A stretch of DNA of 64,000 nt from Reticulitermes speratus (taxonomy: Eukaryota; Arthropoda; Insecta; Blattodea; Rhinotermitidae). The notes below the pieces were generated by a model, which saw only the letters and a program-made list of their open reading frames with translations, had not been told where the DNA came from and made no database searches. The stretch spans positions 52,361,635 to 52,425,634 of the forward strand of contig JAJKFL010000005.1 in assembly GCA_021186555.1 (NCBI GenBank), read 5' to 3'. The translations under genes and the position numbers were made by a program. Shown here piece after piece: positions 1 through 10,079 of this stretch (positions are counted from its first letter, which is position 1; each line of letters begins with the position of its first letter).

Positions 1-569
1 GTACAGGGCATACACAAAAGAATGGTGCGGTTTCAAAGGTGAATAAACAATTTGTCTCACATTACACGGGCACAACATACACCGTCAGCGGCGGCAAATG
101 TCCAAGTTTCTCATTTGGTAATTACAATCCTTCAATGTGTGCACCCTGGGTCACACGACACACATCCACACGGTAATCAAACTCATCCCAGACCCGGTGT
201 AGCATGTCCGCTGTAATGGCCTGCAGTGCATGCGTTATCCGATCACGAATTTAATGGATGGACGTGGGCAATGGTGGTACATAAACGCTGTCTTTAACGA
301 ACCCCCAAAGAAAGAAATCACGCTGCACTGTAATCACAGATCTGGACACCTCAAAACGGAGAACACAGAAAGCCTTCTCCTGCTGCAACGCCATCTTTGA
401 AACTGGCCCCGCGGCCACGCAGTAAGCATGAGAAGCGAACTGCTGGTAGCGCATGAGAAACTTGGACAGTTGCCGCCGCTGACGGTGTACGTTGTGCCCG
501 TGTAATGTGAGACATAAATGTTTTATTCACTTTTGAAACCGCACCATTCTTTTGTGTGTGCCCTGTATA
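1..569 (-). mobile_element. Mariner/IS630-type element (family A), internally deleted
   Basis: Inverted termini of over 100 bp frame this segment. The left end reads CAGGGCATACACAAAAGAAT and the right end is its complement, closing on CCCTGTATA at 561-569. Both arms continue through a stretch near GTCTCACATTACACGGGCAC and the block GCCGCCGCTGACGGTGTA. The left tip lies at or just before the window edge, so the TA duplication is only partly visible. Inside is a transposase gene with its middle removed (next entry). The same termini recur at 40195-40586, 60005-60091 and 60640-60722. Seen: termini and transposase fragments. Inferred: a non-autonomous deletion derivative. Confidence 0.85.
122..394 (-). 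pseudogene. Mariner-type transposase, N-terminus fused to C-terminus
   Basis: The frame starts MALQQEKAFCVLRF, the usual opening of the N-terminal helix-turn-helix of this insect mariner group. At about codon 25 (SVITVQR) it jumps directly to DFFLWGFVKDSVYV, the segment holding the third catalytic Asp near the C-terminus. Around 250 residues, including the first two catalytic Asp, are therefore missing. A stop follows PTSIH where the copy at 40195-40586 has Glu; beyond it the frame stays readable to the natural end (CRVTQGAHIEGL). The product cannot be active. The clean in-frame join suggests a deletion during transposition rather than slow decay. Confidence 0.85.
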
Positions 570-605
570 TTGTGTATGCCCTGTATATTGTGTATGCCCT
601 GTATA
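555..605. repeat. Three tandem copies of a mariner terminus
   Basis: The unit TGTGTATGCCCTGTATAT occurs three times head to tail, immediately at the right end of the family A mariner. This is the transposon's own tip repeated, perhaps left by slippage or repeated aborted excision. Confidence 0.7.
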
Positions 606-674
606 ATTGGAGATATATCTTGAGACTCGCATCTCTTTGAATGTGACGCTGCGTCGCGTTGGACGAGTACTTCC

Positions 675-713
675 CGGACGTTTCGAAAAATCGTAATGCC
701 GTCATCTTCAGGG
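675..713 (-). repeat. Decayed GAAACGTC-type repeat core
   Basis: On the minus strand this reads CCTGAAGATGACGG, then a spacer, then CGAAACGTCCGGG. It is one of many scattered copies of the CTGAAGA...GAAACGTC block (described under 45618-46919). Stem II is not convincing here. Confidence 0.5.
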
Positions 714-826
714 ACAAGGACCTTCCAAACATCGAATACTGTTTATCCAGTGACACAGTGTAGCATCCTCGAAGATTTAACTTTTCATCCACATCGCTGT
801 GAGAATTTCAAAACTCGCATAATAAT

Positions 827-1280
827 CACGTGGTATTCAACCTGCAATACGCGTACCCCCGGGGGTACGCGAAGACATCTTAGGAGGTACGTAAAATTAA
901 AAAAAGAAAATAAATTTATTATTTCATGATAAACACTGAATAATCAGAGCCAGATTTAGGGTTAGCCACAAGAGACCCGGACGTAAGGACATGCAATTTG
1001 GAAGCACCATTCTTTCCTCTCTCTCTCTCTCTCTCCTTATCTGGGCGGTAGTTTCATTTTACTCCACATAGTGCATATAATATATTTAATAGTTTGACTC
1101 TCCTTTTTCTCATTTAAAACTTATTTAATACATTATTTTGGATGTAATTTATTTAACTTGTTTTAGATGTAGATTATAGACTGTGTATAACTTGAATTAT
1201 GCACCAACAAGTTTGGGGGTACAAAGTTGAAGAGAAATTATATCTGGGGTACGTGAACAAAAGAGGTTGAATACCACTGG
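827..1280. mobile_element. hAT-like non-autonomous element
   Basis: The left end GTGGTATTCAACCT and the right end AGGTTGAATACCACTG are inverted repeats about 450 bp apart. Close to the left end is a strong hairpin (GCGTACCCCC/GGGGGTACGC, 851-871), and GGGGTACG recurs near both ends. The interior is AT-rich and non-coding, with a CT run at 1016-1036. The terminus resembles known hAT/ZBED-type ends. I could not find a clear 8-bp duplication, so the class is tentative. Confidence 0.5.
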
Positions 1281-1680
1281 TTTAGAGGATTTGTATCACA
1301 TATAGGAAACACATTCTCGAAGTCACGTGGCCACCGTCGACGTTGCTAATTATCAACCAATAGCGTGACAACGTTTTGTTTGAAAGAGCTGGTACTGTAA
1401 AGGATAAAAAGGATGCAGAAACAAGAATATCTTGCACAGGCACTACCCAGAAACTGGTTTAACTCAGCAAGGACAAAGTCACAAACCTGTAGACGCTCTC
1501 ACACGTCTCTTAAAGCTAAATGTATCGATTTTGGCCGCTACACTATGGACACTATCGGATTTCATGCCCATTTACCAGGAACTACTCTCTACGCCATTTG
1601 ACACATTAACACGACAAGAACTGCGTTCGAGTGGGCCGAAACTTGTAGACGGTGTGTTCTAGTCCAGCGCCGGTAAGGAT
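1281..1680. other. No gene recognised
   Basis: Mixed-composition unique sequence. The short frames at 1413-1662 lack codon structure or any family resemblance that I can see. Confidence 0.4.
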
Positions 1681-1689
1681 TCAACACGC

Positions 1690-1930
1690 TTAATATTAAA
1701 ATAGGCGTCAGAACGGCGTAGTCGATATAGCGTCTCGCTATAGTCTTGCGATTCGGGGTTCGAACCCCGCGTGGGGAAAAGAAGTTATTTCTTCTCCATA
1801 CCCGCCTATACAGGCAGCGATAGATGGCGTTGACCCCCATCTAACGCCGACTTTAAGCATGAGTAGAGCTATACGTATACTCGTCTTCTGTGCCTTCATG
1901 TCATGTAATGGGCGACCTTTACCTTCATTA
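1690..1930 (+). mobile_element. tRNA-derived SINE, family S4
   Basis: The head has an A-box-like GTAGTCGATATAGCG and a B-box-like GGGGTTCGAACCCC, the two internal RNA polymerase III promoter elements of a tRNA. The body then follows the S4 consensus: AGATGGCGTTGACCCCCATC, a GAGTAGAGCTATAC block, and a tail containing CTTTACCTT. S4 is the most abundant SINE here, with about eleven copies or fragments. This copy lacks part of the centre. Confidence 0.65.
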
Positions 1931-2163
1931 TTACAATAACAGTAAAACCAGTCACCAGCCGACGTAGCCTATATTCTGTATAAAGACACTGATATAATTA
2001 CGCATTTATGTGCCTTACCTCATATTTGTCCAGGCGAATACTGGGGCCAGGGATCCTGGGACCACGGTGTAGACAACTCCGAGACTCAGGGGTCCCACTT
2101 CTGCCTACAGACAGTCAAAATGTGACTAAATTAACTTCATGCGATTCATCCAGTAGTGCTATG

Positions 2164-2227
2164 TATATAAAAGGCCAATACATATGTGCCAAACATAAGT
2201 TGCAGTCGCAATTAGTATTTTAATAAA
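2164..2227 (+). promoter_or_regulatory. TATA box and nearby polyadenylation signal, possible LTR core
   Basis: TATATAAAAGG at 2164-2174 is followed, after AGTTGCAGTCGC, by AATAAA at 2222-2227. A core promoter and a poly(A) signal under 60 bp apart is the U3-R arrangement of many insect LTR retrotransposons. No partner LTR, primer-binding site or pol gene is visible, so a solo or decayed LTR is only a possibility. Confidence 0.3.
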
Positions 2228-2443
2228 CAAGTGTTGTGTTTGACGCATACTTATTGGTCTCTTTGCGAAATGTCACTAAATATTATTAATCTCAACATAT
2301 CATCATAAAAATTAAATCCAAACATTTAACAAGGAATTCCAAACAGTACTCCCGAAGTCCACTACCTACTGCGTAGTGTTTTGCTCCTACAAGTCTGTTG
2401 GTGTTAATACTGTACATTTATTTGCTTTTTGTGAAGAACTTCA

Positions 2444-4162
2444 TTCATTCTGCAGTCTGTCTTACGACAGGTCCGTAGCCACTTCATTCTGTAGTCTGTC
2501 TTACGACAGGTCCATAGCCTCTTCATTCTGTAGTCTGTCTTACGACAGGTCCGTAGCCTCTTCATTCTGTAGTCTGTCTTACGACAGGTCCGTAGCCTCT
2601 TCATTCTGTAGTCTGTCTTACGACAGGTCCGTAGCCCCTTCATTCTGTAGTCTGTCTTACGACAGGTCCGTAGCCTCTTCATTCTGTAGTCTGTCTTACG
2701 ACAGGTCCGTAGCCTCTTCATTCTGTAGTCTGTCTTACGACAGGTCCGTAGCCCCTTCATTCTGTAGTCTGTCTTACGACAGGTCCGTAGCCTCTTCATT
2801 CTGCAGTCTGTCTTACGACAGGTCCGTAGCCCCTTCATTCTGTAGTCTGTCTTACAACAGGTCCGTAGCCCCTTCATTCTGTAGTCTGTCTTACGACAGG
2901 TCCGTAGCCCCTTCATTCTGTAGTCTGTCTTACGACAGGTCCGTAGCCCCTTCATTGTGTAGTCTGTCTTACGACAGGTCCGTAGCCTCTTCATTCTGTA
3001 GTCTGTCTTACGACAGGTCCGTAGCCCCTTCATTCTGTAGTCTGTCTTACGACAGGTCCGTAGCCCCTTCATTCTGTAGTCTGTCTTACGACAGGTCCGT
3101 AGCCTCTTCATTCTGTAGTCTGTCTTACGAAAGGTCCGTAGCCCCTTCATTCTGTAGTCTGTCTTACGACAGGTCCGTAGCCCCTTCATTCTGTAGTCTG
3201 TCTTACGACAGGTCCTTAGCCCCTTCATTCTGCAGTCTGTCTTACGACAGGTCCGTAGCCCCTTCATTCTGCAGTCTGTCTTACGACAGGTCCGTAGCCC
3301 CTTCATTCTGTAGTCTGTCTTACGACAGGTCCGTAGCCCCTTCATTCTGTAGTATGTCTTACGACAGGTCCGTAGCCCCTTCATTCTGTAGTCTGTCTTA
3401 CGACAGGTCCGTAGCCCCTTCAATCTGTAGTCTGTCTTACGACAGGTCCGTAGCCCCTTCATTCTGTAGTCTGTCTTACGACAGGTCCGTAGCCCCTTCA
3501 TTCTGTAGTCTGTCTTACGACAGGTCCGTAGCCCCTTCATTCTGTAGTCTGTCTTACGACAGGTCCGTAGCCCCTTCATTCTGTAGTCTGTCTTACGACA
3601 GGTCCGTAGCCCCTTCATTCTGTAGTCTGTCTTACGACAGGTCCGTAGCCCCTTCATTCTGTAGTCTGTCTTACGACAGGTCCGTAGCCCCTTCATTCTG
3701 TAGTCTGTCTTACGACAGGTCCGTAGCCCCTTCATTCTGTAGTCTGTCTTACGACAGGTCCGTAGCCCCTTCATTCTGTAGTCTGTCTTACGACAGGTCC
3801 GTAGCCTCTTCATTCTGCAGTCTGTCTTACGACAGGTCCGTAGCCCCTTCATTCTGTAGTCTGTCTTATGACAGGTCCGTAGCCCCTTCATTCTGTAGTC
3901 TGTCTTACGACAGGTCCGTAGCCGCTTCATTCTGCAGTCTGTCTTACGACAGGTCCGTAGCCCCTTCATTCTGTAGTCTGTCTTACGACAGGTCCGTAGC
4001 CCCTTCATTCTGCAGTCTGTCTTACGACAGGTCCGTAGCCGCTTCATTCTGCAGTCTGTCTTACGACAGGTCCGTAGCCCCTTCATTCTGTAGTCTGTCT
4101 TACGACAGGTCCGTAGCCCCTTCATTCTGCAGTCTGTCTTACGATAGGTCCGTAGCTTCTTC
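2444..4162 (-). repeat. 39-bp tandem array, about 44 copies, amplified LINE 3' end
   Basis: The unit is 39 bp (TTCATTCTGTAGTCTGTCTT plus ACGACAGGTCCGTAGCCCC) with a few point variants. Since 39 divides by three, both strands stay open for over 600 codons; these frames are not genes. Read on the minus strand the unit spells Y-G-P-V-V-R-Q-T-T-E-stop, the last residues of the LINE reading frame that continues at 4163-4785. The array is thus the LINE's own terminus repeated. The same unit occurs four times at 47543-47700, beside another copy of the same LINE. Variation (CCTC versus CCCC, TGTAG versus TGCAG) is patchy, which suggests local expansion of blocks. Confidence 0.9.
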
Positions 4163-4800
4163 CAAAGTGAGTTCTCCACAGGGTGCGATCTAGTACTTCC
4201 TCTTTCAATTTCAGTATCTTCTCTTTTCCTTAAGGTCATCCAGAAGCTGCTTACGTCTTCTTCCTTCTCTTCCCGTCATTTCTATCATTCCTTCTAACTT
4301 TCCTTCAATCACGTGTTTCAGAAGGCAGTTTCTACGCAAGATGTGACCAATCCAGTTAGCCTTTCTTCTTTTTATTGTATGTACGATATTCCTCTCCTCC
4401 TTCACTCTGTGTAATACTTCTTCATTTCTCACACGATCGGTCCAACTGATCTTCTCCATTCTTCTCCAGCACTACATTTCAAAAACTTTCCAGATACTTC
4501 TGATCTACTTTCCCAAGTGTCCACGTTTCAGCACCATACAAAGCTATGCTCCCAATATAGCACTTTACTAGTTTCTTCCTTACATTTAAGTCCAATTTGC
4601 TGATGAAAAGATTTTTCTTCTTGTTGAATGCTGCTTTTGCCATGGCAATTCTGGATTTAATTCCACATGTACACCTTGCATCATTTGTTATCAAGCTACC
4701 CAAATAACTGAAATATTCCACATTCTCCAATTGTTTTTGATCTATCATAATTTTCATTGAGGATGGTTGCCTTGAGATTCTCACTTACTTGCTGCTTAAA
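4163..4800 (-). pseudogene. LINE ORF2 C-terminus (RT-endonuclease type), 5'-truncated
   Basis: Two overlapping pieces of one frame are visible. 4479-4784 encodes a segment with YFSYLGSLITNDARC, IKSRIAMAKAAF and LYGAETWTL, the typical thumb/connection region after the reverse transcriptase domain. 4211-4459 encodes MEKISWTDRVRNEEVLHRV and RKANWIGHILRRNCLLKHV, typical of the C-terminal tail. An extra T plus a W-to-stop change (FE-stop-CW) separates the pieces, and a lost G breaks the frame after KRRY. The frame resumes as LDRTLWRTHFGRSYGP and runs into the 39-bp array. The 5' end is lost near 4800. This is a dead retrotransposon; RTE-like or a related clade is my guess. Confidence 0.85.
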
Positions 4801-4809
4801 TTAAGATGC

Positions 4810-5545
4810 ATAATGTTCATGAGAATTTTCATGAGAATCTGTCAAGTGTTTTATTAGTTTAAATTTGGGGGACACAGAGACACACAGACAGCAGGGTACC
4901 TTAAAGAGTCTACCTCTTTCCTTTTCAGGAGGGAAGGTAGGCTAAAAAATATGATCCTTAAAGTTATAACCCACAGAGTTCAAATACTGGAAGGAAATCT
5001 TTAATGGGACTGCAGGAGTAACGAGGCTGTAACGGGTCAACAAGTGATTCTACTTGCTGGCTGAAGGATAATGACAATAATACTAATGATATGAAGGAAT
5101 GATAATGTTCAGTGACGTCCAGAGGATAGGAGACGAAGCGATAGTGGCATATTGTAGGATTCTATCCTGGCATTCGCTAAAAAGGACTGAGAAAAATCAC
5201 GACAGGACACAGGACAGTCTGTGTCCTGGCTGATATCGAACTAGGGACCTCCCAAACACAAATCAAAATTATCACGGATTCAGCCAAATTTTCTCGTGTA
5301 CGTTTTATAGGAGAAACGAAATATATGCCATTGGTATGTTTCTGTCCTCTCGTCCGTCCACCCACTCGAAATCTGGTGCATTTGACGGTTGAACTCCTTG
5401 GGATCTTAATTAAATTTTACATCAAATATCAACTAAACTTTCTGCTAAAATTGAAATTACCCTTCATCGTTTAATTAGCAATATTAAAAAGAATGTAGGT
5501 GAAATGGCAACGGAATACAGAGAATCTTCCTGCATAATGAGAAGC
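4810..5545. other. No gene recognised
   Basis: AT-rich single-copy-looking sequence. The segment at 5205-5260 (GATATCGAACTAGGGACCTC) faintly resembles the B-box half of a SINE on the minus strand but is too short to assign. Confidence 0.4.
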
Positions 5546-5548
5546 TTC

Positions 5549-5812
5549 GCCGATCCCGGTGGCCGTGCCGTCTAAGGCGTGGATCTGCAGGCGCTTCACT
5601 GCTGGGATTGCGGGTTCGAATCTCGCTGAGTGCATGGACGTTCGTGTCGTTGTGTGTGTTGTGTAGGTTGCGGCCTCTGCGACGGGCTGATCACTCGTTG
5701 AGAGGAGTCCTACCGCGTGTGTGTGTGTGTATGTGTGGGTGCGTGCGTGAGCTAGAAAGCTCAATAATGAGGCGGCCTAGGCCTGGAGGCCTGTTGCGCT
5801 ACAGAAAAAAAA
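5549..5812 (+). mobile_element. tRNA-Leu-like SINE, family S1
   Basis: The head GATCCCGGTGGCCGTGCCGT, then CTAAGGCGTGG (A box) and GCGGGTTCGAATCTC (B box) resemble a leucine-type tRNA. It is followed by the S1 body (CTGCGACGGGCTGATCACTC, then GAGGAGTCCTACCG) and a tail GGCCTGTTGCGC...ACAGAAAAAAAA. A GT-rich stretch (5718-5740) has expanded inside. Seven S1 copies are in the window; the best-preserved, with target duplications, are at 15877, 56997 and 63621. Confidence 0.8.
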
Positions 5813-5819
5813 TTTATAA

Positions 5820-6295
5820 GTTTTTAAATTCAACACCTTTCTCTTATCCATTCCTCAGCGTTCACAGATAAGAACCTATTTCAGAATTTACTTCTGAAAC
5901 TGTGATTTCGTGTTAAGTATTTAGAGGGCTGTTTGGAGGGAACACCGGCAAATCACAAGGCGTCTATTTACACAGGACGACACAGTCTGGCACTTGTAAA
6001 CACAGTACAATTGTAGCTCCTGGGTTTTGTCGTTAACTCTGATATTTTAAAATAGTGAATGCAGATTTCCTGATGATGTTATAAAACGTATAAAACTGAC
6101 GATTCATACCAAAACAGAAATAAATTCAACTATTTTAAATTTATCTTCGGTTTTCTCTGTACACTCCCGTCACATTGTGTAAAGCCGTTCTAACATACGG
6201 AGAAAAGTTTTAGCGTTTGTAATAACAACGAAAAAAAGTCTGTCAGTCATGTTTTAATACAGAACTACATTTGCTGTTTGTCCCTGTCGCTCAAA
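5820..6295. other. No gene recognised
   Basis: AT-rich sequence with no convincing frame, repeat or RNA. Confidence 0.4.
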
Positions 6296-6299
6296 CGCG

Positions 6300-6637
6300 G
6301 AGCATAGGGGCCTCCTTTCGGAGGTTTCTATGGTCATGTGAGTTAATGTAGTGAGTGACCAGCCCATTGACCGCACAACTTCGACTCAATCCTGATGTGA
6401 CTGGCAGTCAGTCAGGAGACTTGGGTGAGAAATGGCCGCTAAATTTTGCTTACGAAACATTTCTATTCATGCCCGTAAGGTTATTTTACATGCCGTAAAT
6501 CTACGACATGGGACCGACGGCTTTACTTCCCCTCCGAAGGAAGTGGTGCTCCGGATTTTTATCATCCTTAAAAATCCATCGCCCTCGGTCGGGATCGAAC
6601 CCGCGAACCTTGTGTCCACTAGTCCATCGAGGGCGAC
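6300..6637 (-). mobile_element. tRNA-derived SINE, family S2
   Basis: Read on the minus strand, the head carries CACTAGTGG-like and GGTTCGCGGGTTCGATCCCG elements, then the S2 body: GATGGATTTTTAAGGATGAT, GGGGAAGTAAAGCCGTCGGT and CGTAGATTTACGGCATGTAA. The cysteine-less frames seen across it (for example GTDGFTSPPKEVV) are by-products. The A-box part is shortened compared with 44259-44630. Confidence 0.75.
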
Positions 6638-6737
6638 TTAAAGGCATATAGTAATGTAAAATTAAGCGAGATGCGATGTTCTCACGGCGGTGCTGATGAG
6701 GTTTCAAGTCTTCTGGGAGACTTTCTGGGCTCTTAGA

Positions 6738-6770
6738 CCTTGATGACGGAGGCAGAGGAACGTCAGTAGC
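6738..6770 (+). repeat. Decayed GAAACGTC-type repeat core
   Basis: CTTGATGACGGAGGCAGAGG followed by AACGTCAG keeps the CTGA(N)GA...AACGTC order, preceded by GATGAGG...CTTCTGGGA, which also precedes the copy at 60362-60530. Stem II is only partial. Confidence 0.4.
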
Positions 6771-7083
6771 TATGAACTACCGGCGTCATATCATTCTTTC
6801 GTTCCAACGTCATCAACTCTATTTTTTGCTTTTCGAGTAGGACGGTGGGTGGGTCTGTGTAGGCTGGACATGCGTGCAGAAATATACAGAGGCCTTCGCG
6901 TACAGTGGCCACTATGTATGTCCCGACATAAAAAACACTGAAAAGGCTAAGAAATTTTGTCCTACAATTTACAAATATCAAATTTAATAAAAAGAACCGT
7001 TCAGTGGTTCTCGACGTCTATACGCGCACAGACGGAAGGACTACGCGATTTTAACGACCGCTGCACGTGAATACAAACGCGCC

Positions 7084-7165
7084 TAAGATCGTTGGCAGAC
7101 ATCCAAGCTTCTAATGGGATTGGAACCCACAACCCCTGTGTTCGAGTGGTCGAAGACAGATCGGG
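7084..7165 (-). mobile_element. tRNA-like SINE head fragment
   Basis: On the minus strand, GGGTTCCAATCCCATTAG matches a B box, and GGCCTCCCGATCTG lies upstream. The body family is not recognised. Confidence 0.35.
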
Positions 7166-7236
7166 AGGCCACTGTTATTGGTCACAATTTACATAGGGCG
7201 CGATATTATTAGGGCGTTGTAATCAAGGGGCAAGAG

Positions 7237-7480
7237 ATGGGCTGGACATGTAACACGCAACGGAGGAGATCGAAAATTGCTACAATTTCAGTTGAAAATT
7301 TGAAGGGAAGGGACCACGTCAGAGATCTAGATATATATATATATATGTCACTATATGAGGCCACTGGTCGGCTTCACGCCCCCGCTGCCTTATTCCTGGG
7401 GTACCACCCAAACCTTTAATGGGAGATAAGGTGGACTCAGAACCGGTCAGGACGCTTTGGAGAAGAGCTAAATCGATATC
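7237..7480. mobile_element. LINE tail remnant and S4 SINE fragment
   Basis: 7237-7320 reads like a decayed LINE C-terminus (GWTCNTQRRRSK...KGRDHVRD). After a short TA run, 7348-7450 matches the minus strand of S4 (GGTCGGCTTCACGCCCCCGC, then a GGGGTACCACCC equivalent). Both are too broken to give exact ends. Confidence 0.4.
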
Positions 7481-7501
7481 TGCGTTCGTCTGGAATATTA
7501 C

Positions 7502-7720
7502 GCAGCGTCGAATGGCACTCCTTTACCGACGTTTTGGGACAACCTATCTGTCCCATTTTCAAGGGACTTGGAAGACCCTTGAAGATGAGACCCATAGGTT
7601 GTTCCGAAACGTCGGTAGAGGACTATCATTCGACGCTGCCTAATATCCCAAAAGAGCGCAAGATCTCATTTAGATCGCGGCGGAAGCCTGAAATAGCGCA
7701 ACATATAAATAGCTTGTCCC
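7502..7720. mobile_element. Foldback element of the GAAACGTCGG type
   Basis: Two arms of about 65 bp (7502-7567 and 7575-7640) are inverted copies with only a few bases between. They start at CAGCGTCGAATG and meet at AAGGGACTTGGAAGACCCTT. Each arm carries the core TGAAGATG(A/G)GACC...TCC-GAAACGTCGGTA, facing outward, although the left arm has lost a base in it. The segment CGCGGCGGAAGCCTGAAAT that flanks this family elsewhere follows at 7677-7695. Confidence 0.7.
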
Positions 7721-7729
7721 ATTCGTCAG

Positions 7730-8505
7730 TCGAACCAAAATTCCTCGGCTGTCCAGCCCCTTGCCTAGTCACAAAACCGACTGAGCAATTCCGGATCGAT
7801 AGAAGAGATCATAATATTAAAATGTATATTGTAGACATACGCCATCAAGCTGTGTAAATTTAACTTGCTCAAATACGAAGTTTAATTACCAGTGTCGTGA
7901 AACTTCCGGTACCTTAAAAGCAGAACATTTCTTGATGTGCTTAATAAATCGCTATATCAGAACATAATTTTGTGCCTTTTTTTCCATCACAACGAGGTAA
8001 TTTTGAACACTTTTATTCCCGCTAAAAATACGTCACCACTGTTCCAGTCCGCATCGGTACGCGGTTACTTAAAAGTTGCCACAAAGGGAGACGGTGCTGC
8101 TGGCTCTCCGACGCTTACTCGCCGTATCTACGTCACCAGGTTTCATCGGAAAGGGAGAGAAGCGTGGGTTTTGGGGCCGCATCATTGATCCTGCAATATA
8201 ATACGTAGACATGTACTTTCGTACGGAGAAGTCATTAATTCTGAATTCAAGATGTAAACTCCTGTCCTCACACACCGACTTACTTGAGTCTTCCTTTACT
8301 TTGCGTAGTCTGAGTTTTATGTATCTTTCCAAGTACCGTATGAGTGACTAATGACTTATGACTAACGACTTATGACTTATGACTTACGGCAGCGACGTGT
8401 GAAACCCGAAGGTACGTCAATATTACGTCAACAATACATCGCCAATGGATACAATACACAGCCAAACTAATCCAGTCCAGGAATTTTCAACAAATAGTAT
8501 ACAGG
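7730..8505. other. No gene recognised; short imperfect repeat at 8349-8390
   Basis: Unique-looking sequence. 8349-8390 contains five imperfect copies of a 7-10 bp unit related to ATGACTT. None of the frames resembles a known protein. Confidence 0.4.
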
Positions 8506-8507
8506 GT

Positions 8508-8625
8508 GATTCAGGAGAAAAGGTCAATATTTTGGGAGGTGATAGTATCGGTCATTGTGAGAAAAAAAAATTCATATGAACATGTGCCTAATTCTGAATT
8601 GTTACGTAGACAGAGCTGTTTGAAC
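8508..8625. mobile_element. Transposon terminus-like fragment
   Basis: TACAGGGTGATTCAGGAGAA followed by GGTCAATATTTTGGGAGG looks like one end of a DNA transposon, with TA plus CAGGG as in mariner-type termini. The opposite end was not found. Confidence 0.35.
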
Positions 8626-8690
8626 TTCTATACCTAATATTTAAAGTCCGACAAATGTACAATTTAATCACATTAATTGTGTATTTTCAC

Positions 8691-8737
8691 TGTCCTACAT
8701 GTTTCGAACCCGTAATTTGGGTTCATCTTCAGGGACA
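8691..8737 (-). ncRNA. Hammerhead-like ribozyme motif
   Basis: On the minus strand: stem I TGTCC (8733-8737) pairs with GGACA (8691-8695), five perfect pairs. The core CTGAAGA is followed by the extra T. Stem II GAACCC/GGGTTC has loop AAATTAC. Then come GAAA and a short CATG segment in place of the six-base C(NNNN)G, and TA before the cleavage position. Stem I here differs completely from the CCCC/GGGG of most copies yet pairs perfectly. Activity is inferred, not shown. Confidence 0.65.
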
Positions 8738-8883
8738 CACTATCCAAAATCGCACACTAGTTACACCAACTGGCACAATTGTTTACATGAATTCTTTATA
8801 ATTGTTCACATACACTGTTTAAAACAAATGAAAGTTAAAAATTGTGGTTGTTGGTTGTTTCAGTCATAAATTGGTTAAAGATT

Positions 8884-8927
8884 GTATAAAAGTTGAACAC
8901 TCTATGCTGTTTGTTCAACTTTTATAC
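8884..8927. repeat. Perfect 16-bp hairpin
   Basis: GTATAAAAGTTGAACA (8884-8899) and its exact complement (8912-8927) flank a 12-base loop. Function unknown. Confidence 0.7.
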
Positions 8928-8929
8928 AC

Positions 8930-9825
8930 TGGGATCGGCACACAATGCATATAAGCACCCTAAAATATCCGTCGAATATTGAAACCACACAGTTCATTCC
9001 ACAGTCCTTAAATTTACAGAATGGGCTGTTAGAGCCCCAAGACGCTACACGTGTCGCTTCCGTTTTCGCGAAACTTAATTTAAGGCAGCTCCACGGCTAA
9101 ATCGTTAATCATTTGTAACTAGAACACATCATTAAAGGAGACACGCAGGAAACCACTCCTCACAGGCATGTTTATGGGCGTATTCATTATGTTTCATTGG
9201 AAATAGTACTCCACTTTACAGCGGAAATCACTATGACAACGGATGTCAGGTGCAGGTGTGGCCAATTTGGTTGCCATGATATTTATAATAATCTAGCTGA
9301 TATACACTTCTGAGACATTGCACTGTTTCACTAGCATCCTCGACTTTATCCAATCACTTGTACGCTTTGAAATTTCCTGGTAGTAACTCCCGAATCGTAA
9401 GACCGGAGTAATTCACATTTGAATTTATGGGCGCAAAACATAGCTCGCCCACAAAGCCAATGACGCTCCACAAAGCGACGTTTTTTTTTTCCAATTGTTC
9501 TGTTGTTGTTACAATATGACAAAGTGAGGTTAGAAGTTAGATAAGACCACGGGGTAGGTTAACTGGTAATGTTTCTTCACCAAGACTGAGTTATTTCGTG
9601 CAAATTTCCCAGGAGACATACCACCTTGCAAATACACCCCCATGCTGGCCATAAATGTCAGGTTTTGGACAAACTTCCAAACACTGTAATGACTACAGAC
9701 GCACTCCTCTGGGAAATACCGTAACAACCAAGCAAACCAACCAAGCTTACGTTAGAAAGACTGTTTGCTTCGACTAATATTTAGTGAGTTAAACACCAGA
9801 TGAGGGACACAAGAGGTGCATACAG
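8930..9825. other. No gene recognised
   Basis: A poly(T) tract at 9481-9490 is the only notable feature. The short minus frame at 9530-9727 has no recognisable domain. Confidence 0.4.
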
Positions 9826-9829
9826 GGTT

Positions 9830-10075
9830 TTGGTTGGGACAGCTGAGAAAGACACTCGGAAGACCCAGGTGTAGATGGAAAGATAATATTAAAATTAATC
9901 TTCAAGAAGTGGTTATGGGGCACGTACTGATCTGGCTCACGATTGGAATAGGTGGAGGGCTCTTGTGAACACCGTAATGAACATTCTGGTTCTATAGAAT
10001 GCAGAGAATTTCTTGACTAGCTGAGGCCCTCTTAGCTTCTCAAGAAGGACTCTGCCGCATGGAGTTAATCTCGAG
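9830..10075 (+). pseudogene. LINE ORF2 C-terminal end (clade with RWRALVNTVM motif)
   Basis: The plus strand reads L-G-R-P-R-C-R-W-K-D-N-I-K-I-N-L-Q-E-V, then a stop, DLAHDWNRWRALVNTVMN and ILVL-stop. This is the familiar C-terminus of a blattodean LINE, continuing as NAENFLTS-stop-GPLSFSRRTLPHGV in the 3' part. It is 5'-truncated, with stops inside. Shorter relatives are at 23085-23575 and 51055-51230. Confidence 0.7.
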
Positions 10076-10079
10076 ACGC

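Noticed and set aside
2376..4239. 600-codon reading frames on both strands (repeated SFCSLSYDRSVAP and its antisense)
   Set aside because: They arise from a 39-bp tandem repeat, which stays open in several frames. The real coding meaning is the LINE end with its stop codon in another frame.
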